From: Methylobacterium platani
GTDB taxonomy: Bacteria > Pseudomonadota > Alphaproteobacteria > Rhizobiales > Beijerinckiaceae
Length of the DNA stretch: 64,000 bases
Direction of reading: 5' to 3'
Assembly (NCBI RefSeq): GCF_001653715.1
Contig: NZ_LWHQ01000027.1
Location: 62,001 to 126,000 of the forward strand
The notes below the pieces were generated by a model. The model was not told the DNA's origin, did no database searches, and saw only the letters and a list, made by a program, of their open reading frames with translations. Positions 1 through 7,373 of this stretch are shown here, piece after piece (within the stretch, counting starts at the first letter, position 1; the number at the start of each line of letters is the position of its first letter). The translations under genes and the position numbers were made by a program.

Positions 1-678
1 GGCGTCGCCTCCCTCGACAGCGCCGAGGCCTTCGCGCCGGTGCTCTCGGAGCGCCACACCTTCCTCGACTTCGCCTCCGCCACCCCGAAGGTGAAGCAGG
101 GCGTCGCCGAGCGCCTCGCGGCCACCGGCGCGCTCCTCGGCGACGGCGCCATCGAGGGCACGCCGCTGCACGGCTATTCCATGCGGATGCTGTCGAGCGG
201 GCCCGCCGGCGAGCGGGTGCGCGACCTGCTGGTGCCCTGGGGGATGCAGATCGCCTTCATGGGCCCGACCCTCGGCACGGCGTCGGGCATCAAGATCCTG
301 CGCTCGGTCCTCATCAAGGGCATCGAGGCCCTGCACGACGAGATGCTGCTCGCCGCCCGGCAATACGGCATCGACGAGGTCGTGCTCGCCTCCGCCTCGA
401 AGACCCTGGCCCGGCCCTGGATGGACACGGTGCAGAGTCTGACCCCGTCGGGCGTCATCCATGCCAAGCGCCGGGCCGAGGAGCTGGAGATGTCGGCCGA
501 GGCGGTCGCCGATTCCGGTGTCGAGCCGATCATGGCCCGGGCCATCGCCCAGCGCCTGCGCTGGAAGGAGAGCCTGGGGCTCAAGGACCACTTCAAGGGC
601 GTCGTGCCGGCCACCTATCAGGAGGCGCTGGACGCGATGGTCGAGAAGGCGGGGTTGAAGGCGGTGAAGCCGAACTGA
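1..678 (+). CDS. NAD(P)-dependent 6PGDH/3-hydroxyisobutyrate dehydrogenase-like protein, C-terminal part (5' truncated by window edge)
   Basis: The reading frame is open from the first base, so the start and the N-terminal Rossmann domain lie outside the window. What remains (about 225 residues) is the all-helical C-terminal half. It resembles the DUF1932 domain found in dehydrogenases related to 3-hydroxyisobutyrate and 6-phosphogluconate dehydrogenases. The segment GTASGIKILRSVLIKG near the middle matches the position of the conserved G-x3-K region that carries the catalytic lysine in this superfamily. Such enzymes oxidise a beta-hydroxy acid with NAD(P). The following genes (RraA-like aldolase, MFS permease, lactonase, amidohydrolases) point to a role in organic-acid catabolism, but the substrate is not deducible. 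A GTG at 40 is internal and should not be taken as the start. Confidence 0.75.
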   Translation, partial: GVASLDSAEAFAPVLSERHTFLDFASATPKVKQGVAERLAATGALLGDGAIEGTPLHGYSMRMLSSGPAGERVRDLLVPWGMQIAFMGPTLGTASGIKILRSVLIKGIEALHDEMLLAARQYGIDEVVLASASKTLARPWMDTVQSLTPSGVIHAKRRAEELEMSAEAVADSGVEPIMARAIAQRLRWKESLGLKDHFKGVVPATYQEALDAMVEKAGLKAVKPN

Positions 679-730
679 TCTCGAACCGTTCAGGTCCAGT
701 TCTCCGCCGATAGAAATCATGCACTCCTGG

Positions 731-875
731 TCGTTCCGGGGCCGCGCAGCGGATCCCGGCGTGCCGAAGGCACGCACAGAGCCGCCTAGTCTGCCGAGTT
801 CAGTTGAACGCTGTTCGCTGTTTCTGAAAACCTGAGTGTCTGTATTCCCGTCTCCGCTGCGCGGCCCCGGAATGA
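731..875. repeat. Inverted-repeat intergenic element
   Basis: Two arms of 23 bases (731-753 and 853-875) are inverted copies with one mismatch, around a core of about 100 bases that contains no gene. The arms carry the palindromic-looking core GGGGCCGCGCAGCGG. This is the form of a small non-autonomous or REP-like dispersed element. The rest of the 679-931 gap holds nothing else recognisable. Confidence 0.55.
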
Positions 876-931
876 CGGATTTGTTCTCAGGTCCCGTGAG
901 CCAAGCAATCCTCTCAGATTCGGAATCCCCC

Positions 932-1606
932 ATGCCCATCGGCTTCAAGATCCATCCCCGCACCCGCACGGTCGACGCCGCCACGGTCGAGAAGTTCAAG
1001 GCGATCGCGGTCGCCAACATCAGCGATTCGATGAGCCGCATGGTCCATGGCGGGCCGCAGCTTCGTCCGATGCATGGCGGCGGCGTGCTCTGCGGCGTCG
1101 CGCTGACCGTCAAGGCGCGCCCGGGCGACAACCTGATGGTGCATGCCGCCCTCAACCGCGTGAAGCCCGGCGACGTCATCGTCGTCGATGCCGGCGGCGA
1201 CCTGAGCAACGCGATCCTCGGCGAGCTCATGCTCTCGCATGCTCAGCAGGTCGGCTGCGCGGGCGTGATCGTCAACGGCGCCGTCCGCGACTTCGGTTGG
1301 ATCAAGGCGAACTCTTTTCCGGTCTACGCCGCCGGCGTGACCCATCGCGGGCCGTACAAGAGCGGCCCTGGCGAGGTGAACTGCACGATCGCCATCGACG
1401 GGATGGTGATCGAGCCCGGCGACCTGATCGTCGGTGACGACGATGGCTTCGTCTGCGTGCCGTACGACCTCACGGAAAAGGTCTTCGCCGCCGCCGACAA
1501 GAAGCAGCAGGGCGAGGCCAAGACCATGGCGGCGATCAAGGCCGGCACTGTCGACCGGTCCTGGGTCGAGCGCGAGCTTGAGAAGGCCGGCTGCGAAGGT
1601 CTCTGA
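932..1606 (+). CDS. RraA-family protein, probable 4-hydroxy-4-methyl-2-oxoglutarate / 4-carboxy-4-hydroxy-2-oxoadipate aldolase type
   Basis: The 224-residue protein has the RraA/dimethylmenaquinone methyltransferase-like fold signature: N-terminal ANISDSMSRM, the GDVIVVDAGGD strand, and GVIVNGAVRDFGWIKA, where the Arg-Asp pair corresponds to the catalytic pair of the class II HMG/CHA aldolases. It ends with the usual IVGDDDGFVCVP segment. These aldolases cleave tertiary hydroxy-dicarboxylates at the end of the protocatechuate and gallate meta-cleavage pathways; RNase-inhibitor RraA proteins share the fold. The ATG at 932 is chosen because homology begins there. An in-frame upstream start at 836 would read through the inverted-repeat element. 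The amidohydrolase neighbours favour the aldolase reading. Confidence 0.72.
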   Translation: MPIGFKIHPRTRTVDAATVEKFKAIAVANISDSMSRMVHGGPQLRPMHGGGVLCGVALTVKARPGDNLMVHAALNRVKPGDVIVVDAGGDLSNAILGELMLSHAQQVGCAGVIVNGAVRDFGWIKANSFPVYAAGVTHRGPYKSGPGEVNCTIAIDGMVIEPGDLIVGDDDGFVCVPYDLTEKVFAAADKKQQGEAKTMAAIKAGTVDRSWVERELEKAGCEGL

Positions 1607-1642
1607 ACGACGCAAAGACACCAAGAATCGGGAGGACGGGAC

Positions 1643-2962
1643 GTGAGCGCCGCAACAGACGAGCCGCAGACCCTCGAGGCAACGACCATGCGCCGGGTGA
1701 TCCTCCGGCTCGTGCCGTTCCTGATGGTCTGCTACTTCTTCGCCCTGCTCGACCGGGTGAACGTGGGCTTCGCCGCCCTGCAGATGAACCAGGATCTCGG
1801 GCTGACCCCGGCGATGTTCGGCTTCGCCGCAAGCCTGTTCTTCGTCTCGTACTTCCTGGTCGAGGTGCCGAGCAACCTGGCGCTCCAGCGCGTCGGGGCG
1901 CGACGCTGGATCGCCCGGATCATGATCACCTGGGGCCTGGTGACGATGGGCATGGCGCTCGTGACCGGGCCGCATTCGCTCTACGTCATGCGGTTCATCC
2001 TGGGGGCGGCGGAGGCCGGGTTCTTCCCCGGCGCGATCCTGTATCTCACCTACTGGCTGCCGGGCCGGTACCGCGCCCGCGTGCTCGCCACCTTCACGGT
2101 CTCGATCCCGCTCGCGACCTTCCTCGGCTCGCCGGTGTCGGTCTCGCTGCTCGAACTGCACGGCTTCCTCGGCCTCAAGGGCTGGCAATGGCTGTTCGTG
2201 CTGGAGGGCCTGCCGACGGTGCTGCTGGGCATCGCCTGCCTGTTCGTGCTGACCGACAAGCCGAAGGACGCGACCTGGCTTTCGCCTGAGCAGCGCGGCT
2301 GGCTGGTCTCCCGCCTCGCCGAGGAGGCGGCGGGCAAGACCCCGGTCGGCCACATCTCGCTCTGGGGGCTCCTGCGCAACAAGTATTTCCTCACCATGGC
2401 GCTGGTCTGCGCAGGCGCCTCGGCCACCGGCAGCACGCTCTCGGTCTGGCAGCCGCAGATCATCAAGTCGTTCGGGCTCACCAACCTCCAGACCGGCTTC
2501 GTCAACTCGGTGCCCTACGGCATCGCGACGGTACTGATGATCCTGTGGGGCCGGCACTCCGACCGCCGGGCCGAGCGCACCTGGCACACCGCGATCCCGC
2601 TGCTGCTCGCCGGCCTCGGCCTCGCCTTCCTCAACCTCGCGGGCGGCATCACCCTGACGATCGTCGCGGTGTCGTTCGCCCTTGTCGGCGCCTACGCCTT
2701 CAAGGGGCCGTTCTGGGCGCTCTCGGCCGGCTGGCTCTCGGCCGGCACCCTGGCGGCGGGGCTCGCCGGCATCAACGCCATCGCCAACCTGATCGGCGGC
2801 GGCCTGATGGTGAACGTCGTCGGCCTGGTGAAGACCGCCACCGGCAGCTTCGCCCTGGGCCTTCTCCCGGTGGCGCTCCTCGACCTGGCGGCCGCCGTCA
2901 GCGTCGTGATGATCAGCCGCTCGCACGCCCGCTCCGTGCGGGCGCAGGCGGTGCCGGCCTGA
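1643..2962 (+). CDS. MFS transporter, anion:cation symporter (ACS) type
   Basis: The 439-residue protein has about 12 hydrophobic segments. The first loop shows the ACS-family signature LLDRVNVGFAALQMNQDLGL, and the second transmembrane region reads FFVSYFLVEVPSNLALQRVG. This subfamily takes up tartrate, phthalate, 4-hydroxyphenylacetate, hexuronates and similar organic anions with protons. The GTG start at 1643 follows GGAGGAC at good spacing. It lies 36 bases after the aldolase-like gene and 27 before the SMP-30 gene, so it is probably the uptake permease of this operon. Substrate unknown. Confidence 0.85.
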   Translation: MSAATDEPQTLEATTMRRVILRLVPFLMVCYFFALLDRVNVGFAALQMNQDLGLTPAMFGFAASLFFVSYFLVEVPSNLALQRVGARRWIARIMITWGLVTMGMALVTGPHSLYVMRFILGAAEAGFFPGAILYLTYWLPGRYRARVLATFTVSIPLATFLGSPVSVSLLELHGFLGLKGWQWLFVLEGLPTVLLGIACLFVLTDKPKDATWLSPEQRGWLVSRLAEEAAGKTPVGHISLWGLLRNKYFLTMALVCAGASATGSTLSVWQPQIIKSFGLTNLQTGFVNSVPYGIATVLMILWGRHSDRRAERTWHTAIPLLLAGLGLAFLNLAGGITLTIVAVSFALVGAYAFKGPFWALSAGWLSAGTLAAGLAGINAIANLIGGGLMVNVVGLVKTATGSFALGLLPVALLDLAAAVSVVMISRSHARSVRAQAVPA

Positions 2963-2989
2963 TCGATCCCGCATCTTCCGAGGCCACCG

Positions 2990-3907
2990 ATGTACTTCGC
3001 TCCGCCACCAACCGTCACGGCCGAAATCTTCACCCGCCTGCCGGACCACTACCGCGTGCGAAAGCCCACAGCCTGGGCCGACGCCAATCGCGGCGGGGAG
3101 GCGATCGACTCCTTCCTCGAAGGACCCGTCTTCGACCGCCGGGGCCGGCTCTACGTCACCGACATCCCGCACGGCCGCATCTTCCGGATCGCGCCGGACG
3201 GAACCTGGGACCTCGTCGCCGAGTATGACGGCTGGCCCAACGGCCTGAAGATCCATCGCGACGGGCGGATCTTCATCACCTGCTACAAGCACGGCATCAT
3301 GCGGCTCGACCCCGATACGGGATCGGTGACGCCGTTCCTCGAAACCGCGGGATCGGAGGGATTTCGCGGCGTCAACGACCTGACCTTCGCGTCGAACGGC
3401 GATCTCTACTTCACCGACCAGGGCCAGACCGGCCTCCAGGATCCGACCGGCCGGGTCTACCGCCTGCGCCCCTCCGGCGAGCTGACCTGCCTGATCGACA
3501 CCGTGCCGAGCCCCAACGGCATCGTGGTCGACACCGCGATGAAGAACCTGTTCGTCGCGGTGACCCGGGCGCAGCAGATCTGGCGCATCCCGGTCGGGAC
3601 GAGCGGGCTGGTCTCGAAGGTCGGGGTGTTCGCGCAGCTCCATGGCGGCATGGGCGGGCCGGACGGCATCGCGCTCGACGAGGAGGGCTGCCTGATCGTC
3701 GCCCATACCGGCTTCGGCTCGATCTGGCGCCTGTCGCCGGTGGCCGAGCCGCTGCTGCGGGTGAGATCGCCCGCCGGGATCTCGACCACCAACGTCGCGT
3801 ATGGCGGGCCGGACCGAACAACCCTGTTCATCACCGAATCCGCCACCGGCAGCATCCTGACGGCGCCGATGCCCGCCCCCGGCCAGCCCCTCTTCTCCCA
3901 CGCATGA
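2990..3907 (+). CDS. SMP-30/gluconolactonase/LRE family protein
   Basis: A 305-residue six-bladed propeller-type protein with characteristic blades: EGPVFDRRGRLYVTDIPHG near residue 44, WPNGLKIHRDGRIF, GVNDLTFASNGDLYFTD near 125-142, PNGIVVDT and GPDGIALDEEGCL. In the family the Glu, Asn and Asp in these loops bind a divalent metal and the enzymes open lactone rings. No signal peptide is evident, so it is likely cytoplasmic. The 3' end overlaps the next gene by 4 bases (ATGA), indicating translational coupling with the first amidohydrolase. A sugar-acid or ring-fission lactone is a plausible substrate. Confidence 0.82.
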   Translation: MYFAPPPTVTAEIFTRLPDHYRVRKPTAWADANRGGEAIDSFLEGPVFDRRGRLYVTDIPHGRIFRIAPDGTWDLVAEYDGWPNGLKIHRDGRIFITCYKHGIMRLDPDTGSVTPFLETAGSEGFRGVNDLTFASNGDLYFTDQGQTGLQDPTGRVYRLRPSGELTCLIDTVPSPNGIVVDTAMKNLFVAVTRAQQIWRIPVGTSGLVSKVGVFAQLHGGMGGPDGIALDEEGCLIVAHTGFGSIWRLSPVAEPLLRVRSPAGISTTNVAYGGPDRTTLFITESATGSILTAPMPAPGQPLFSHA

Positions 3908-4878
3908 GCGCCCCGATGAGCACGATGACGCGGCGCGATCACCTCGCGCTCTTGGCAACCGGCTCCTTGGCAACCGGCTCCTTGGCGGCCGGCTTCGCCC
4001 TCGGCAGTGCCGGCCCGGCCGCCGCCCAGGCCGTGCGCTGGTCCGGCGGCACCGGCCGGCCCCGGATCGCGGTGCCGGCGAACGCCACCGACTGCCACCA
4101 CCACATCTACGATGCCCGCTTCCCCCCGGCGCCGGCCGCGACGCTGCGGCCGCCGGATGCGAGCGTCGAGGATTATCGCGCGCTTCAGCGCCGGCTCGGC
4201 CTGACCCGCAACGTCGTGGTGCAGCCCTCGACCTACGGCACCGACAACCGGCTGCTGGTGGAGTCGCTCAAAGCCTTCGGGCCGACCGCCCGCGGCATCG
4301 CGATGCTCGACGCCGGCGTCACTCCCGAGGAACTGCGCCGCCTCGACGAGGCCGGCATCCGCGGCGTGCGCTTCGGGACGCGGCTCCCGGGCGGCGCGCC
4401 GATCACCGATCTCGAACCGGTCGCCCGCAAGATCGCCGATCTCGGCTGGCACATCCAGCTCGTCTCCGAGGGCGAAAGGATCGTCGAGCTGAAGGAGGTG
4501 CTGGAGCGTCTGCCGGTCCCGGTGGTGTTCGACCATATGGGCCACCTGCCCGAGCCCGCCGGGCCCGACCATCCGGGGTTCCGGGTGATCGCCGACCTGA
4601 TCGCCAAAAGCGGCGCCTGGGTGAAGCTCACCGGCGCCTACATCCTGTCGAAGTCCGGCCCGCCGCTTTACGCCGATCGCGGCCGGCTCGCCCGCGCCTA
4701 CGTCGCGCTCGCCCCCGAGCGGCTGGTCTGGGGCTCCGACTGGCCGCACCCGACCGCGCCGGCCGATGCCAAGCCCGACGATGCTGGCCTCCTCGACCTC
4801 CTGGCGGACTGGGCGCCCGATCCGGCCGTGCAGGCCAAGATCCTGGTCTCGAATCCGGCCCGGCTCTACGGCTTCTGA
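3904..4878 (+). CDS. Amidohydrolase, 2-pyrone-4,6-dicarboxylate hydrolase-like, with twin-arginine leader
   Basis: The 324-residue protein begins with a Tat-type leader (MTRRDHLALL, then a hydrophobic stretch ending at PAAAQA) and continues into a TIM-barrel amidohydrolase. Visible motifs are DCHHHIYDARFP (the metal-binding H-x-H after strand 1), VVQPSTYGTDNR, VVFDHMGHLP, WVKLTGAYILS and LVWGSDWPHPT (terminal metal-binding Asp). This pattern matches the LigI/PDC-hydrolase branch (amidohydrolase 2), which hydrolyses lactones and pyrones. The leader implies action in the periplasm, unlike cytoplasmic LigI. The hydrophobic core of the leader contains a triplicated 15-bp unit. It overlaps the SMP-30 gene by 4 bases and is paralogous to the next gene. 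Confidence 0.8.
   Translation: MSAPMSTMTRRDHLALLATGSLATGSLAAGFALGSAGPAAAQAVRWSGGTGRPRIAVPANATDCHHHIYDARFPPAPAATLRPPDASVEDYRALQRRLGLTRNVVVQPSTYGTDNRLLVESLKAFGPTARGIAMLDAGVTPEELRRLDEAGIRGVRFGTRLPGGAPITDLEPVARKIADLGWHIQLVSEGERIVELKEVLERLPVPVVFDHMGHLPEPAGPDHPGFRVIADLIAKSGAWVKLTGAYILSKSGPPLYADRGRLARAYVALAPERLVWGSDWPHPTAPADAKPDDAGLLDLLADWAPDPAVQAKILVSNPARLYGF
3951..3995. repeat. Three 15-bp tandem units in a Tat leader
   Basis: Units at 3951-3965, 3966-3980 and 3981-3995 share the form CTTGGCAACCGGCTC; the first two are identical and the third differs by a few bases. They encode repeated L-A-T/A-G-S/F pentapeptides in the hydrophobic part of the leader and keep the frame. Confidence 0.9.
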
Positions 4879-4920
4879 AAGATTTTCAAATGATCCCGCG
4901 CGGCGCAGGCAAGTTGCGGG

Positions 4921-5090
4921 CCCCCCTCTCCCGTGTGGGAGAGGGGTCGGGGTGAGGGTGGCTCGGGTTCGGAATCGATCGCCGAAGGTCGAGCTGCGCA
5001 GCTCGACAGCTCAGGGGCATTGCGGAACCTGAGCCGCCCTCACGCGGCATCTCCGATCTCCAGGCCTCTCTCCCACATGGGAGAGGGGAG
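4921..5090. repeat. Composite palindromic intergenic element
   Basis: The element starts and ends with near-identical hairpins, CCCTCTCCC-GTGT-GGGAGAGGG (4924-4945) and CTCTCCC-ACAT-GGGAGAG (5068-5085). Between them is a further palindrome, GAGCTGCGCAGCTC, near 4991-5004. This is typical of dispersed REP/MITE-like sequences in high-GC alphaproteobacteria. It fills most of the gap between two paralogous genes. Confidence 0.65.
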
Positions 5091-5139
5091 ATGCGCCTTA
5101 TTGTCAATCGACACAAAACAAGAATTAGGAGAGATCACC

Positions 5140-6120
5140 ATGACGGCTACTCTCACTCCATCGCGCCGGGACATGCTGAAAGCCGCCGGCGCTCTCGCTG
5201 TCACGACCTTGCCCACCGGCAAGGCCCTCGCCCAAGTCACGGCCCCCGCCCAAGTCACGGTACCATTCTCCTCCGGCACCGAGCGGCCGAAGACCGAGGT
5301 GCCGGCGCAGGCCTGCGACTCGCACATCCACATCTTCTCGACGCGCTTTCCGGCCTCGCCGCACTGGAAGGGCCAGCCGGTCGCCGACAGCGACGTTGCG
5401 GCCTACCGGCTGTTCCAGCAGCGGATCGGGACCAGCCGCACGGTCGTCGTGACTCCGTCGACCTACGGCATCGACAACCGCGCCACCCTGGACGGGGTGG
5501 CGCAGCTCGGTGCGTCGGCCCGCGCCGTCGTGGTCGTCGATCTCGACGTGACCGAGGCCGAACTGAAGGACATGGCCGCCCGGGGGGCCGTCGGCATCCG
5601 GGTGAACTTCGTCACCCCGCAATCCTGGGGCGTCACCACGGCGGAGCGCCTGGAGGCGATGGCCCGGAAGGTCCATCCCCTCAACTGGCACGTCCAGGTC
5701 TACATGACCGGCGATCAGATCGCCGACCATGCCGAGGTGCTGGCGCGCCTGCCGACCCCGCTGGTCATCGATCACCTCGCCCGCCTCCTGCCCGGGCAGG
5801 GGCCGAACCACCGCGCCGTCCCGGTCGTCCGCAAGCTCCTCGATGGCGGACGGACCTGGATGAAGCTGTCGGGCGCCTACCTCAACACCACGAGCGGCCC
5901 GCCGGCCTACGCCGACGCGACCGAGGTCGCCCGGCTCTTCGCGAAGGCGGCGCCGGAGCGCATGGTCTGGGGCAGCGACTGGCCCCATCGCGGCGAGAAG
6001 CACATGCCGGACGATGCCGGCCTGTTCGACCTCCTGGCCGAGTGGGCCCCGGGCGAGGCCGCGCGGCGGCGCATCCTCGTCGAAAACCCGGCGACGCTTT
6101 ACGGCTTCGGCAGGTCCTGA
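5140..6120 (+). CDS. Amidohydrolase, 2-pyrone-4,6-dicarboxylate hydrolase-like, with twin-arginine leader (second copy)
   Basis: The 326-residue protein is a paralogue of the upstream gene. The leader SRRDMLKAAGALAVTTLP is a classic Tat signal. The barrel shows ACDSHIHIFSTRFP, VVVTPSTYGIDNRA, LVIDHLARLLP, WMKLSGAYLNTTSGP and MVWGSDWPHRGEKHMPDDA. The ATG at 5140 is preceded by AGGAGAG at correct spacing, and homology starts there. Longer in-frame starts run through the upstream palindromic element and are rejected. The expected role is periplasmic hydrolysis of a lactone or pyrone-like carboxylate; the substrate is unknown. Residues just after the leader carry a duplicated AQVT(A/V)P unit. Confidence 0.8.
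   Translation: MTATLTPSRRDMLKAAGALAVTTLPTGKALAQVTAPAQVTVPFSSGTERPKTEVPAQACDSHIHIFSTRFPASPHWKGQPVADSDVAAYRLFQQRIGTSRTVVVTPSTYGIDNRATLDGVAQLGASARAVVVVDLDVTEAELKDMAARGAVGIRVNFVTPQSWGVTTAERLEAMARKVHPLNWHVQVYMTGDQIADHAEVLARLPTPLVIDHLARLLPGQGPNHRAVPVVRKLLDGGRTWMKLSGAYLNTTSGPPAYADATEVARLFAKAAPERMVWGSDWPHRGEKHMPDDAGLFDLLAEWAPGEAARRRILVENPATLYGFGRS
5230..5265. repeat. Two 18-bp tandem units after a Tat leader
   Basis: Units 5230-5247 and 5248-5265 both begin GCCCAAGTCACGG and encode a duplicated A-Q-V-T-A/V-P hexapeptide at the predicted start of the mature protein. Confidence 0.8.
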
Positions 6121-6479
6121 GCGGCGAGCCCTCAGCGGGGCGTGGGATCCTTGATCGCCGCGCCGTTGCGTGACTGGTCCCGGGCCGACGGTCGAGGGAC
6201 AGCCGCGGGGCCCGGCGTGCAATCTCGCCCCAGGCTCGGCAACATCCGGGCCCGAGGCGCGCGATCGACCGACTTCGACGATCCGCCATCAAGCGTTGCG
6301 CAGCCAGTCCCGGCGCGATCGTCGAAGGTCCCGAACTGGCGCGTAGCCGACCGGTCGGCATGCTTACTCCTGACCCAGGCTGTGTGAGCGCGCGGTTTTG
6401 GTCGCCGGTATGCGGAGTGAGCCCTTGCGGCGACCCCGCGTGCAGAGGGGGCTTGTGCCCGGATCGCCGTGATCGGCGC

Positions 6480-6606
6480 TCCAACTCCCAACGATCCGGA
6501 TCATCCGCTTCATGGTGTAGGCCAGAACCTGCGGGCTCATCTCGGTTCTGACCCTCGCGAGTGTTCGGGTCAGGAGGTGCGCCGTTCCCATACACGGCGG
6601 CCTTGG
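6480..6606 (-). pseudogene. Remnant of an IS1182-type transposase C-terminus
   Basis: On the minus strand, about 40 residues are recognisable: MGTAHLLTRTLARVRTEM followed by a stretch containing V-L-A-Y and K-R-M-I. This matches the usual ending of IS1182-family transposases (G-x-THFLT...TEM...VLAYN...R). The flanking sequence in all frames does not continue the similarity, and no full open frame exists. The remainder of the 6121-6723 gap (over 600 bases) holds no other recognisable gene and probably consists of decayed IS sequence. Confidence 0.6.
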
Positions 6607-6723
6607 TCCTTGGGCGGCTTCTGGTCCCCGGAGCGACTGATGCCTGGCTCACTGCCGCGGCGGCGACGGTGGCGAGGACGGTGGCGCCGACTTGCCACGA
6701 ATCCGGCCTGACGTAAGTCCTGG

Positions 6724-7338
6724 TCACTCGTACGGCCGGGTCGCCCTGGCCGAGGGACGCTCCGAGAACGCATCGTACCAGGCCGTCAAGGCCGGACGCT
6801 GCTCGCGCCAGTCGAGGTCGGCGAAACGGAAATCGGCGTAGCCGAGCGCACAGCCCAGGGCGATGTGATCGATGCCGAACTCCCCGGCTCCAAGTGCTCC
6901 GGCGCTTCGCTCGAAGCGATCGATCGTCGCCGCGGTCTTCTCGGCGAAGGCCAAGAGCCACGCCGCCGATTGCTGTTGGGGCGGCTTCGACCGCTCGTTG
7001 CGCCACAGGTTCAGGACGTCGATGAGGCCGTTGGCCAGGGCCTGCCGGCTCAAGGTCGCCCAGCGTCCCGCCCCGGCGGCCGGAACGAGGCCGCCTCCGG
7101 CCAGGGCATTCAGGTATTCGACGATCACGCCGGAATCGACGAGGACGGTCCCGTCCTCGAGAACGAGGGTCGGGATCTTGCTCAGCGGATTGTCCGCCAT
7201 CAGGTCCCGGTTCGGCCGGCCGATCGCCACGCGGGTACTGCGACAGTCGATCCGGCCGACGAGGCCGAGTTCGTGGGCCGCGATCATCACCTTGCGGGCG
7301 TAGGGAGATCGCGGCGACCAGTGGAGAATCATCGGCAT
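6724..7338 (-). CDS. Glutathione S-transferase family protein
   Basis: The 204-residue length is normal for bacterial GSTs. The N-terminal thioredoxin-like half begins MPMILHWSPRSPYARKVMIA, with the serine/tyrosine region that usually activates glutathione, then NPLSKIPTLVLEDG (cis-proline) and LVDSGVIVEYL (glutathione gamma-glutamyl contact Asp/Ser). The all-helical C-terminal half contains FGIDHIALGCALGYADFR, the usual N-capping region. The gene lies just downstream of the MFS gene on the same strand (35-base gap), so it is probably cotranscribed with it. A role in isomerisation or dehalogenation of a ring-fission product is possible, but generic detoxification is equally likely. Confidence 0.8.
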   Translation of the reverse strand: MPMILHWSPRSPYARKVMIAAHELGLVGRIDCRSTRVAIGRPNRDLMADNPLSKIPTLVLEDGTVLVDSGVIVEYLNALAGGGLVPAAGAGRWATLSRQALANGLIDVLNLWRNERSKPPQQQSAAWLLAFAEKTAATIDRFERSAGALGAGEFGIDHIALGCALGYADFRFADLDWREQRPALTAWYDAFSERPSARATRPYE

Positions 7339-7373
7339 CGTCGTCCTCGCTGAGCGTGAGGCCCGGCCCCCGG

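Noticed and set aside
836..931. Upstream extension of the RraA-like gene by 32 codons.
   Set aside because: The extension translates the right arm of the inverted-repeat element; family similarity begins at the ATG at 932.
914..3973. A 1019-codon open frame on the minus strand across the RraA-like, MFS and SMP-30 genes.
   Set aside because: It is a high-GC shadow: Arg/Ala/Gly/His-rich, without domains, and antisense to three well-supported genes.
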